24,021 nt of DNA from IMG/VR virus record IMGVR_UViG_3300032304_001010, positions 1-24,021 of that record. One strand, 5' to 3'. The notes under the pieces are model-generated. The model had not been told where the DNA came from, did no database searches, and saw only the letters and a program-made list of their open reading frames with translations. The stretch comes from a virus. Both the position numbers and the translations under genes were made by a program. Positions 1 to 5,754 of the stretch are shown one piece after another. Each line of letters starts with the position of its first letter. Position 1 is the stretch's first letter.

Positions 1-1
1 A

Positions 2-1693
2 CTGACCGAAAACGACCTGCTCTACGAGGACTTCCCGGAGGTCTGTCATGCGATCAGGGCGTTGGAGGGCAAGCCGCAGCGGTGTGCCGGGCAGTCCTAC
101 CAAGGCGAGAGCACCCACATCGAATGGACCGCCGACACGATCGTGCTGCCGACGATCCCGGGCAGCAAGGCAAGCGGTGCGATCGTCTCTTGCCACGGCC
201 TCATGGCTTCGTCCCGCGGTCTGCGGTACAAGCGGGCCGACGGCGTGCAGGCCCGGCCCGACCTTGTGATCCTCGACGACATCCAGACCGACGAGTCTGC
301 GGCCTCCGCCGTGCAGGTGGCGAAGCGGCTGGCGATCATCAAGAAGAACATTCTGAAACTCGGAGGTCACGGGAAGACGCTGGCCGTGGTGTGCAACGCC
401 ACGGTGATCGCCAAGGACGACGTGATCGACCAACTGCTATCCGACCCCGCATGGCAGGGCGTGCGGGTGAAGGCGGTGCGGGCGTGGTCGAAGCGGCACG
501 ACGACCTTTGGATGGGTGAATACAAGCGGCTGCGGCAGACCTACGACAAGGAAATCGACGGCGACCAGTTGCGGGCGTGGCGGGAGGCGACGGAGTTCTA
601 TCGGGTGAACCAAGCGGCGATGGACGAAGGCTGCGAGGTCTACTGGGAACACTGCTACGACCGAGAGCAAGAGCTATCCGCCGTCCAGCACTTCTACAAC
701 GCTTTGATCGACGACGGGCCGGAGGTGTTCGCCAGCGAGTACCAGCAGGAGCCGCTTGCCGACGAATCCCGCACCGACGCCGTCCGGCCTGCGGATCTCG
801 TCAGCCATGCGATCAACGTGCCGCAGTGGATCGTGCCGGCCGGCTGCAGCACGCTCACGGCGTTCGTGGACGTGCAAGAAGCGTGCCTCTACTGGCTGGT
901 GGCTGCATGGGGGCCGCAGCTTCGCGGGCACACGGTGGCCTACGGCACGTACCCCGACCAACACCGGCAGTATTTCGCACTCCGGGACGTGGAGAAGACG
1001 CTGCGGCTTGCGGCCGGCAACGCCCCGCTGGCTGATGCCATGCACCAGGGGCTCGAGGTGGTGGCGGCGGAGATTCTTGATCGGGAGTTTCAGTCAGAGG
1101 ATTCCGACGCCGTTCACCGGGTCGCCCTGATGCTCGTGGACGCCAACTGGGCACAGACCGCCGACGTGACCCGGGACTTTGCCCGTCGTTCACGCCACGG
1201 CACCCGCCTGATGCCGTCCCACGGTCGCTACGTCGGTGCAAGCCGGCGGACGATGTCCGACGCCAAGGCGGAGCCGGGCGAACGGGTCGGGGCCCACTGG
1301 CGGACATCGACGATCAAGAAGGGTCGCCACATCCTCTTCGATACGAACTATTGGAAGTCGCTTGTGATCGGCCGGATGAAGCTGGGTGCGGCCGACCCGA
1401 TGGCGTTCACGTTCCATTCCGGTAGGCACGAGATGCTGTTCGACCATCTCTCGAGCGAGTACCCGGTTCGCACCGAGAACAAATCCACCGGGCGGACAGT
1501 GGACGAATGGCAGCTCGTCCCTGGAAGGGACAACCACTGGCTCGACGGTGTCGTTGGTGCAGCGGTTGCGGCGAGCGTTGTTGGTGTGTCGGCGGTTGGT
1601 GCGGAGTCGCCGAAGGGACTTGTGCGAAGACGGATCACGGCGGAAGAGATGGCTGCCAGGCGGGCGGAAATCATCGCCAGGCATTCGGGTTGA
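2..1693 (+). CDS. Phage terminase large subunit, GpA-like (5' end outside window)
   Basis: This is the motor and nuclease that cuts concatemeric phage DNA and pumps it into proheads. The frame is open from base 2, so the true start and the Walker A motif lie upstream; 563 residues are visible. An LVILDD segment (nt 263-280) is the Walker B-like ATPase site. The C-terminal nuclease half shows the expected acidic residues: the Asp of FVDV (nt 869-871), the Asp of MLVDANW (nt 1139-1141) and the Asp of HWLDGVVGA (nt 1544-1546), a pattern known from the GpA family. The gpW-like and portal genes downstream fit lambda order (A-W-B), but here the cassette array separates them from this gene. The internal TTG at 62 is not a credible start because the homologous sequence continues upstream. 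Family assignment is from motif recall. Confidence 0.9.
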   Translation: MTENDLLYEDFPEVCHAIRALEGKPQRCAGQSYQGESTHIEWTADTIVLPTIPGSKASGAIVSCHGLMASSRGLRYKRADGVQARPDLVILDDIQTDESAASAVQVAKRLAIIKKNILKLGGHGKTLAVVCNATVIAKDDVIDQLLSDPAWQGVRVKAVRAWSKRHDDLWMGEYKRLRQTYDKEIDGDQLRAWREATEFYRVNQAAMDEGCEVYWEHCYDREQELSAVQHFYNALIDDGPEVFASEYQQEPLADESRTDAVRPADLVSHAINVPQWIVPAGCSTLTAFVDVQEACLYWLVAAWGPQLRGHTVAYGTYPDQHRQYFALRDVEKTLRLAAGNAPLADAMHQGLEVVAAEILDREFQSEDSDAVHRVALMLVDANWAQTADVTRDFARRSRHGTRLMPSHGRYVGASRRTMSDAKAEPGERVGAHWRTSTIKKGRHILFDTNYWKSLVIGRMKLGAADPMAFTFHSGRHEMLFDHLSSEYPVRTENKSTGRTVDEWQLVPGRDNHWLDGVVGAAVAASVVGVSAVGAESPKGLVRRRITAEEMAARRAEIIARHSG

Positions 1694-1761
1694 CCAATAG
1701 GCCAGTGGTGGCAGACTCGGGTAATCGACCGGTAAGCGTTCTTGATTGCGGCTGGCGTGGC

Positions 1762-1788
1762 TTAAGAGTTTCTGGTGCAAGGTAATAC
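1762..1788 (+). promoter_or_regulatory. Possible promoter before the cassette array
   Basis: A locally AT-rich patch in GC-rich DNA holds TTAAGA (1762-1767) and TAATAC (1783-1788), 15 bp apart, just upstream of the first array boundary. The spacing is short of the usual 17 bp, so this is only a candidate for array transcription. It could equally be composition noise at an insertion boundary. Confidence 0.25.
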
Positions 1789-1795
1789 TTTTTGC

Positions 1796-1804
1796 GTTCT
1801 CAAC
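1796..1804. repeat. Left boundary half-site of the cassette array
   Basis: GTTCTCAAC here is the same as the R-box end of attC sites 4 and 8, but no TGCATC arm or paired stem precedes it. It reads as the degenerate or truncated outer end of the array, two bases upstream of the first cassette ORF. Confidence 0.5.
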
Positions 1805-1805
1805 A

Positions 1806-2327
1806 ATGCTCAAAAATGATGGACATCACGAGCTTGATTTGCTGCCAGTGCTTCGCACTCTGGCCGACGGCGTGCGAGGTATGGGCCTCGGCGACCCAGA
1901 CTGCGGCGAACGCATAGAGGCAAGCGATGTTGTTCGGTGGGCTGTTGACGAGATCGAACGCCTGAGACTCACCGACGAGGAGCGTGAGGCGATCAGGTTT
2001 GCGTCCGCTTTGTACGAGCGCGGCGGACGCGAGGACTGCGCTGCCACGCTGCGTAGCCTTCTGGAGCGTGCGCCCCGAACGTATTTCAGAACAGCTGGAA
2101 AGCGACTGATTACGAATATGAGTGGGGATTGGATTCCAGTTTCGCAGCGGCTGCCGACCATCGGCGAGCAAGTGCTTGTGGTGGCGCTCGGTCGCGTCAT
2201 TACGGCGACGAGACGAGAAGGCTGGTGGAGGCATGAGGTCGGCACCGTAACCAAGACGTTCTCGCTAGGTTGCTGCGCCCCGACGCACTGGATGCCGCTC
2301 CCGGCACCGCCGACGGACGGCAAGTAG
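1806..2327 (+). CDS. Cassette ORF 1: helical LTDEERE module plus DUF551
   Basis: Function is unknown; the product is 173 residues. Residues 50-88 carry the module that recurs in the array (EIERLRLTDEEREAI ... TLRSLLER). Residues 107-173 match the DUF551 pattern, with WIPVSQRLP at its start and THWMPLPAPP at its end. DUF551 is a small domain common in phage and prophage accessory proteins and has no known activity. I chose ATG 1806 because it lies directly after the array boundary; a TTG at 1746 in the same frame would start outside the array and runs through the boundary repeat. No clear Shine-Dalgarno sequence precedes either start. The TAG stop lies three bases before the R box of attC 1. 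This is the only cassette ORF whose upstream attC is not recognisable. Confidence 0.7.
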   Translation: MLKNDGHHELDLLPVLRTLADGVRGMGLGDPDCGERIEASDVVRWAVDEIERLRLTDEEREAIRFASALYERGGREDCAATLRSLLERAPRTYFRTAGKRLITNMSGDWIPVSQRLPTIGEQVLVVALGRVITATRREGWWRHEVGTVTKTFSLGCCAPTHWMPLPAPPTDGK

Positions 2328-2329
2328 CC

Positions 2330-2419
2330 ACAGAACGTGAAGGATCAGGAGCGGCGAGACATGGACACTGACAACACGCGAGACGCAGCCGAGCCGTCTC
2401 TTGCATCCGCTGGTTCTCA
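2330..2419. repeat. attC-type site 1
   Basis: R box ACAGAAC (2330-2336), 6-nt spacer, then arm GATCAGGAGCGGC from 2343. The opposite arm GCCGTCTCTTGCATC ends at 2407, followed by a 5-nt spacer and R box GTTCTCA (2413-2419). The arms pair except for the two extrahelical bases found in all sites. The outer two R-box bases do not match, unlike in attC 3 and 6. The ATG of cassette ORF 2 lies in the loop at 2361, after AGGAG at 2347-2351. Confidence 0.85.
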
Positions 2420-2687
2420 GCCGGAGGCGTGGGCGAACGAGGACGACGATGGCATCTACGAGGTAGGACTTTCTGAGGCTCATGCACACTACGTCTGGGT
2501 GAGAGCGGCGACCGGCAAGTTTCGGCATCGCAATCCGCGCATCGTCCCGCTTTACCGCCATCCGCAGACCACTCTCACCGACGCGGAGCGGGAGGCGGTC
2601 GGGATGGCATATAGTCGCCTGACGGCAATTCCACACTACGAGGCAGTCTCCGCGACGTTGCGCAGGCTGCTGGAACGACTAGGCTGA
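2361..2687 (+). CDS. Cassette ORF 2: hypothetical protein with LTDAERE/LLERL module
   Basis: The protein has 108 residues and unknown function. It starts inside attC 1 (AGGAG at 2347-2351, nine bases before the ATG), so its first 20 residues, ending EPSLASAGSQ, are attC-encoded. A central stretch ending IVPLYRHPQ closely resembles IVPVYRSP in cassette ORF 9, and both run straight into the recurring C-terminal module, here LTDAEREAVGMA ... TLRRLLERLG. The TGA stop is the first three bases of the TGAGAAC R box of attC 2, so the ORF fills its cassette exactly. An upstream in-frame GTG at 2337 falls in the attC spacer and is less likely. The shared layout with ORF 9 suggests two members of one cassette family. 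Confidence 0.75.
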   Translation: MDTDNTRDAAEPSLASAGSQPEAWANEDDDGIYEVGLSEAHAHYVWVRAATGKFRHRNPRIVPLYRHPQTTLTDAEREAVGMAYSRLTAIPHYEAVSATLRRLLERLG

Positions 2688-2775
2688 GAACGCCAAGGAT
2701 CAGGAGCGGCGAGGAGCAGACCATGAGCCAACCAAACGACACCAACGAGCCGTCTCCTGCATCTGCTGGGTCTCA
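2685..2775. repeat. attC-type site 2, with altered R box
   Basis: R box TGAGAAC (2685-2691), spacer GCCAAG, arm GATCAGGAGCGGC; opposite arm GCCGTCTCCTGCATC, 5-nt spacer, then GGTCTCA (2769-2775). The conserved GTT triplet is changed to GGT, which in known systems should impair recombination at that box. The site is otherwise nearly identical to attC 7. It carries GAGGAG (2711-2716) and the ATG of ORF 3 at 2723. Confidence 0.85.
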
Positions 2776-3355
2776 CAACACGCACATGGCTACGGCGAGG
2801 CTGTCGGCGGCGAACACATGGCTGCAAGAAGAAATCAAGCGGCTGCGCCTCACCCACTTGGAGCGGCAGGTGATATTTCGCGCGATGTATCGGGCTACCG
2901 GCGTAGACTCCGCAGTACTCGGTTCGCTGCTGGAGCGGACTCTTGCATCCGCTGGTTCTGTGGCGCACCCGTTTGAGCAGATCATTCGCGGCACGGTCAG
3001 GCTCCATGAGTTGATTGAGCAAGGGCGATGTGATTCCGACGAGGCCGACGCCGTGCGGGACGAGATGGATGTGCCATTCTTGGAATTGAGCGAGAGCGAG
3101 CGAGAGGCGGCGCGTCTGGTTTCGGCGGCGATCAAACATCGGGATTGGATTCCGGTGGCGGAGCGGCTGCCAGCAAGGAACGTCAACGTCTTGATCCACA
3201 TCCCGGTTGCCGACGAGAAGACATACATCGCATCGCTTGACGAGGGCGGCATGTGGTTCAGCACTGACCCGACCGCTGACGCATACAGTCTCGGTGAGGA
3301 TGGTGCGCCAACGCACTGGATGCCGCTTCCGGCCCCGCCGAGCGACGGCAAGTAG
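2723..3355 (+). CDS. Cassette ORF 3: fused cassette protein ending in DUF551
   Basis: This is a 210-residue protein of unknown function that appears to be a fusion. It begins in attC 2 with good GAGGAG spacing (6 nt), giving leader MSQPNDTNEPSPASAGSH. Residues 37-72 resemble the recurring helical module (EEIKRLRLTHLERQV ... GSLLER). A second attC leader remnant, TLASAGSV (residues 73-80), follows at once, encoded by an attC 3' arm with no 5' arm. Then comes a helical stretch with SESEREAARLV, and a DUF551 domain (residues 141-210, WIPVAERLP ... THWMPLPAPP) closely like that of ORF 1. The simplest reading is that a deletion joined two neighbouring cassettes in frame. The TAG stop is three bases before the R box of attC 3. 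Confidence 0.75.
   Translation: MSQPNDTNEPSPASAGSHNTHMATARLSAANTWLQEEIKRLRLTHLERQVIFRAMYRATGVDSAVLGSLLERTLASAGSVAHPFEQIIRGTVRLHELIEQGRCDSDEADAVRDEMDVPFLELSESEREAARLVSAAIKHRDWIPVAERLPARNVNVLIHIPVADEKTYIASLDEGGMWFSTDPTADAYSLGEDGAPTHWMPLPAPPSDGK
2943..2961. repeat. attC half-site remnant inside ORF 3
   Basis: TTGCATC (2943-2949), a 5-nt spacer and GTTCTGT (2955-2961) reproduce the 3' arm of an attC, including its leader codons, with no matching GATCA arm upstream. The bases before it encode LLER, the usual end of a cassette ORF, so the missing 5' arm marks a deletion junction. Confidence 0.7.
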
Positions 3356-3357
3356 CC

Positions 3358-3445
3358 ACAGAACGGCTGCGATCAGCGGCCCGCGACCGCTGACTTACCA
3401 TTCCAGCAGACGGCATCGCGGGTCCGCTGCATCGCTTGGTTCTGT
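3358..3445. repeat. attC-type site 3
   Basis: The R boxes ACAGAAC (3358-3364) and GTTCTGT (3439-3445) are perfectly complementary. The spacers are GGCTGC (6 nt) and GCTTG (5 nt). Arms GATCAGCGGCCCGCGA and TCGCGGGTCCGCTGCATC pair over 16 bp with exactly two bulged bases. This is the cleanest attC in the window and belongs to the same stem type as attC 8. No ORF starts inside it. Confidence 0.9.
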
Positions 3446-3471
3446 GTTTTTCATCAACAGGAGAATGAGCA

Positions 3472-3744
3472 ATGTCAGAGAAGGTCAAGGTCGCAAGCAT
3501 CGTCGTTGTGTTTCCCGGCGGCGAGCGGCGAGAGATGACGCTGGACGAGGCGAAGGCTTTGCACGCGCAACTTGCGGAGTTGTTTGGCAGCAAGCCGGCC
3601 GTCATTTCGGTTCCGGTCTACGTTCAACGGGATCACTGGCCGCGAATCATCGACACGCCGCAGCCGGTGTGGTACGAGACGCAGCCGAACACGGGGCGGC
3701 CGGGTCTTCCGCAAGTGTGGTGCAAGGCGGATTCGACGATCTGA
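3472..3744 (+). CDS. Cassette ORF 4: hypothetical 90-residue protein
   Basis: I do not recognise this protein. Unlike most cassette ORFs it starts outside the attC, 26 bases after attC 3, with its own AGGAG (3460-3464) seven bases before the ATG, so it lacks the attC leader. The N-terminal half (VKVASIVVVFPGGERREMTLDEAKALHAQLAELFG) looks like a beta strand or hairpin followed by an amphipathic helix. The C-terminal half is rich in Pro, Trp and Tyr (VYVQRDHWPRI, QPVWYET). There is no signal peptide or membrane segment. The TGA stop lies three bases before the R box of attC 4. Codon composition resembles its neighbours. Confidence 0.7.
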   Translation: MSEKVKVASIVVVFPGGERREMTLDEAKALHAQLAELFGSKPAVISVPVYVQRDHWPRIIDTPQPVWYETQPNTGRPGLPQVWCKADSTI

Positions 3745-3747
3745 TAC

Positions 3748-3837
3748 ACAGAACACGCAGGATCAGGAGCATCGCATGACTGACGAAACTACACCGACCG
3801 ACGCCGCAGCGATGCCTCCTGCATCCGCTGGTTCTCA
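3748..3837. repeat. attC-type site 4
   Basis: R boxes ACAGAAC (3748-3754) and GTTCTCA (3831-3837), with 6- and 5-nt spacers. Arms GATCAGGAGCATCGC and GCGATGCCTCCTGCATC pair with the two standard bulges. AGGAG inside the 5' arm (3765-3769) and the ATG at 3776 serve ORF 5, so ribosome binding would compete with stem formation in the mRNA. Confidence 0.87.
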
Positions 3838-4138
3838 ACTGCGAGAGCAGATCGCCGCGCTCGTCCATGACGCGATGCGGTTTGACCGTGAGGCGAAAAC
3901 CCCGAAGTGGTATGGCGGAAACAGTCACGCCGAGAGCAGGGCGATGCTGGCAGCGAGTCGGATTGTGAAGTTGTTGCAGCCCACGCTCACCGACGAGGAG
4001 CGAGAGGACTTGCAGATGTGGATTTCCGAGTGTCTTCGGCAGTGCCGCAACGCGACGGACGGCAACGACTGGGACGCCGCCGAGAGATGGAGCGGCAGGG
4101 CTGCGAGGGCCGCAAAAATGTTGGAACGGTTGAAGTGA
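3776..4138 (+). CDS. Cassette ORF 5: hypothetical protein with LTDEERE module
   Basis: A 120-residue, largely helical soluble protein of unknown function. ATG 3776 follows AGGAG by six bases, both inside attC 4; the leader ends AAMPPASAGSQ. The body begins REQIAALVHDAMRFDREA, a likely amphipathic helix. The recurring module appears as PTLTDEEREDLQMWISECLRQC and ends in MLERLK, here less typical than in ORFs 1, 2 and 9. The TGA stop is the first part of the TGAGAAC R box of attC 5, so the coding sequence ends exactly at the cassette edge. The frame stays open upstream of 3776, but those codons overlap ORF 4 and the attC and are unlikely to be used. Confidence 0.75.
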   Translation: MTDETTPTDAAAMPPASAGSQLREQIAALVHDAMRFDREAKTPKWYGGNSHAESRAMLAASRIVKLLQPTLTDEEREDLQMWISECLRQCRNATDGNDWDAAERWSGRAARAAKMLERLK

Positions 4139-4224
4139 GAACACGGAAGATCAACGGCGGCCACCGGAGGATTCACCATGACGCATGACGTAGCAGGGCC
4201 GTCCGTTGCATCGGCTGGTTCTCT
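4136..4224. repeat. attC-type site 5
   Basis: R boxes TGAGAAC (4136-4142) and GTTCTCT (4218-4224). Arms GATCAACGGCGGCC and GGGCCGTCCGTTGCATC pair with the same two bulges, although the stem sequence differs from the other sites, which is compensatory variation. GGAGG (4166-4170) and the ATG of ORF 6 (4178) are in the loop. Confidence 0.85.
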
Positions 4225-4501
4225 TCGCTGGCGGCTCTTTGTCGTTGCTGCTGCGGTGGCGTGTTGCTCGCCATCGTTGGCAATACAATGCTCTGGCTGG
4301 GACCAGGACGCGAGCGCCTTTGCGGAGCAGAGAGAGTTAGCGGCATGGAACAAAGAGCAGAGGTTGCTGAACGCTCCTGCGGATTCTGTCCAAGAGTTGC
4401 GGAGACTGAGGGAGGAGGTCGCGGGATTGCGACAGGAAGTTGCCGGATTGCGTAAGGATTTGTCCCGTTCTCGTCACCGTAGGCCGCAAGATGACAAATG
4501 A
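4178..4501 (+). CDS. Cassette ORF 6: membrane-anchored coiled-coil protein
   Basis: 107 residues, not assigned to a known family. The attC 5-encoded leader MTHDVAGPSVASAGS is followed directly by a basic-flanked hydrophobic segment, LRWRLFVVAAAVACCSPSLA (about residues 16-35). This could be a signal peptide or a single membrane anchor; the two Cys could allow lipoprotein-like processing, but no clear lipobox is present. The rest is charged and helical, with heptad-like LRRLREEVAGLRQEVAGLRK near residues 74-93 suggesting a coiled coil, then a basic tail. The shape (N-terminal anchor plus coiled coil) recalls small phage membrane proteins such as spanin or exclusion factors, but nothing specific supports those roles. 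It overlaps ORF 7 by 11 bases in a different frame. Confidence 0.7.
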   Translation: MTHDVAGPSVASAGSLRWRLFVVAAAVACCSPSLAIQCSGWDQDASAFAEQRELAAWNKEQRLLNAPADSVQELRRLREEVAGLRQEVAGLRKDLSRSRHRRPQDDK

Positions 4502-4697
4502 CGAACGCCGGGCGATCCTTGATTCGCTCACTCCAGAACAGCGGCTCGGCATCGCGGCGATCATTCGCAGCCAGGAGCCGTCTGGCGATTGGGGATACGA
4601 CGACGACGGCAGCGGGTTCATTGAGTCAGTTGAGGAGACGCTGGCGGCACTCGCTCGCGTGTTTGAGGACTACGATCCGAAATCGGTGATCGAATAA
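4491..4697 (+). CDS. Cassette ORF 7: small acidic hypothetical protein
   Basis: 68 residues, strongly acidic, unknown function. The ATG at 4491 overlaps the end of ORF 6, so the two genes share one cassette and are probably translationally coupled; no attC lies between them. The product opens MTNDERRAILDSLTPEQRLG, which may be a distant echo of the LTDEERE motif of other cassettes, and continues with an Asp/Gly-rich segment and the helix FIESVEETLAALARVF. It lacks an attC leader. The TAA stop overlaps the first base of the R box of attC 6. An earlier in-frame start at 4440 would lie deep in ORF 6 and is less likely. Confidence 0.65.
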   Translation: MTNDERRAILDSLTPEQRLGIAAIIRSQEPSGDWGYDDDGSGFIESVEETLAALARVFEDYDPKSVIE

Positions 4698-4786
4698 GAG
4701 AACACCAAAGATCAGAAGATCGCGACAATGGAGACTGACAACATGAACGACGACGCTCGCGATTCTTCTGCATCGCGTGGTTCTCT
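4697..4786. repeat. attC-type site 6
   Basis: The R boxes AGAGAAC (4697-4703) and GTTCTCT (4780-4786) are fully complementary. Arms GATCAGAAGATCGCGA and TCGCGATTCTTCTGCATC pair over 16 bp with the two standard bulges. The ATG of ORF 8 (4728) is in the loop but only a weak ribosome binding sequence is visible. Confidence 0.88.
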
Positions 4787-5042
4787 CTGTGGGGACACCG
4801 CCGTTATCGCCGCCATCGTTTCGGCGCTGGTGTCAGTGGTTGTGTCTGGCGTGTGGCTTGCTGCGTGGAGTGACGCGGAGGCGACGCGGCTGAAAGGCGT
4901 GTATCTGAAGTTGGGTGACCATGAAAACGACTTGGTGATTCACGGCCAGTGCCTTGATCGAATCTGGATGGACGGCTACGGGGTGCGTCGCCCTCGTACT
5001 TACGAGGCCCGCCCGTACAGGCCGCAGTCGGCGGAAGAGTGA
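4728..5042 (+). CDS. Cassette ORF 8: small single-pass membrane protein
   Basis: 104 residues, unknown function. The attC 6 leader ends DSSASRGSL, a variant of the usual S-A-S-x-G-S. It is followed at about residues 24-48 by a strong transmembrane segment (TAVIAAIVSALVSVVVSGVW). The charged C-terminal part contains HENDLVIHGQCLDRIW and a basic Pro/Tyr-rich tail. The layout of attC leader, membrane segment and charged domain repeats that of ORF 6 with no obvious sequence identity. Small membrane proteins encoded between phage structural genes are often host-modifying accessory genes; that role is inference only. A second ATG at codon 6 is possible. The TGA stop overlaps the R box of attC 7. 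Confidence 0.7.
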   Translation: METDNMNDDARDSSASRGSLCGDTAVIAAIVSALVSVVVSGVWLAAWSDAEATRLKGVYLKLGDHENDLVIHGQCLDRIWMDGYGVRRPRTYEARPYRPQSAEE

Positions 5043-5132
5043 GAGAACGCCAAGGATCAGGAGCGGCGAGGAGCAGACCATGAGCCAACCAAACGACACC
5101 AACGAGCCGTCTCCTGCATCCTCTGGTTCTCA
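5042..5132. repeat. attC-type site 7 (near duplicate of site 2)
   Basis: R boxes AGAGAAC (5042-5048) and GTTCTCA (5126-5132), with arms, loop, GAGGAG (5068-5073) and ORF start as in attC 2. From the GAGAAC to the TGCATC arm the two sites read the same, including the loop; the differences are in the last dozen bases. Here the GTT triplet is intact. Confidence 0.88.
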
Positions 5133-5415
5133 CGGGGTTGCGGTCGGATGGATTCTTTTTTATGGCGAGCGGATGACGTTCGATGTCGTTTTTGACGACC
5201 GAGACGAAGCGGAAAAGTATTGCCGCGCCTATGAACGAAAGCCAGATATTGTTCCGGTCTACCGCTCGCCCACGCTCACCGACGAGGAGCGGGAGGCGGT
5301 CGGCTTTTTCTTAGAGAAGCACAGGAAAATCCAAAGCGAGGGACAAACCTACTGTTGCGTGGAGGCGAGTCCGCACGCGGATGCAATTCAGGGTCTGCTG
5401 GGGCGATTGGCTTGA
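5080..5415 (+). CDS. Cassette ORF 9: hypothetical protein with LTDEERE module
   Basis: 111 residues, unknown function. ATG 5080 lies in attC 7 six bases after GAGGAG and gives the leader MSQPNDTNEPSPASSGSH, almost the same as in ORF 3. The body has a beta-rich N-terminal part (VGWILFYGERMTFDVVFDD) and then DEAEKYCRAYERKPDIVPVYRSP, which parallels the IVPLYRHP segment of ORF 2. The recurring module follows (LTDEEREAVGFFLEKH ... AIQGLLGRLA). The TGA stop is part of the TGAGAAC R box of attC 8. The link from IVPxYR to LTDEEREAV in two separate cassettes marks ORFs 2 and 9 as related. Confidence 0.75.
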   Translation: MSQPNDTNEPSPASSGSHGVAVGWILFYGERMTFDVVFDDRDEAEKYCRAYERKPDIVPVYRSPTLTDEEREAVGFFLEKHRKIQSEGQTYCCVEASPHADAIQGLLGRLA

Positions 5416-5502
5416 GAACGCTTGCGATCAGCGGCCCGCGACCTATGACCATGAACAAACCATCCGACGCTCTCGCGGGTCCGCTGCATCGCGTGGTTCT
5501 CA
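5413..5502. repeat. attC-type site 8
   Basis: The R boxes TGAGAAC (5413-5419) and GTTCTCA (5496-5502) are fully complementary, with spacers GCTTGC (6 nt) and GCGTG (5 nt). Arms GATCAGCGGCCCGCGA and TCGCGGGTCCGCTGCATC are the same as in attC 3, while the loop differs. No ORF starts inside the site. Confidence 0.9.
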
Positions 5503-5517
5503 ACGGGGATTGGGGAA

Positions 5518-5754
5518 ATGTGTGATGTCGTTGTGATCGACGGGAACGCGGTTGAGACGATACGCGAACTGCGAGCGGCGATTCCGCTCGCGGAGGTGAA
5601 AAAGGCTAAACGCTACAAGGCAATACCGCCAGACGATTCCTGCCTGTGCGGCGTTGACGTTGAGGCCACGCTTAGACAGGCGGGCAGAGATTTTGAGTAC
5701 GATCCGATATTCGGGCGGTGGAAGGTGTGGTCGCCTTTCAGGCCGGAAAGTTGA
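5518..5754 (+). CDS. Cassette ORF 10: hypothetical 78-residue protein
   Basis: I do not recognise this protein. It starts 15 bases after attC 8, preceded by a G-rich stretch that may act as a weak ribosome binding site, and so has no attC leader, like ORF 4 behind the similar attC 3. Features are a short beta strand (CDVVVIDG), a helix (AVETIRELRAAIPLAEVKKAKRY), a central DDSCLCGVD segment with two nearby Cys, and an aromatic C-terminus (FGRWKVWSPF). The TGA stop is part of TGAGAAC at 5752-5758, the right end of the array, so this ORF also fills its cassette to the edge. Confidence 0.7.
   Translation: MCDVVVIDGNAVETIRELRAAIPLAEVKKAKRYKAIPPDDSCLCGVDVEATLRQAGRDFEYDPIFGRWKVWSPFRPES

Noticed and set aside
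1733-1741. AAGCGTTCT-like word upstream of the array as an attC end
   Set aside because: Resembles the L'-R' end of classic attC but no partner arm or second box is found in 1694-1795.
4467-4472. GTTCTC near the end of ORF 6 as another attC
   Set aside because: No TGCATC arm, no paired GATCA arm and no second R box nearby; a chance 6-mer.
2330-5502. The attC-type sites as ordinary rho-independent terminators
   Set aside because: They lack T tracts, have long loops containing start codons, and keep precise bulges and end boxes that terminators do not need.
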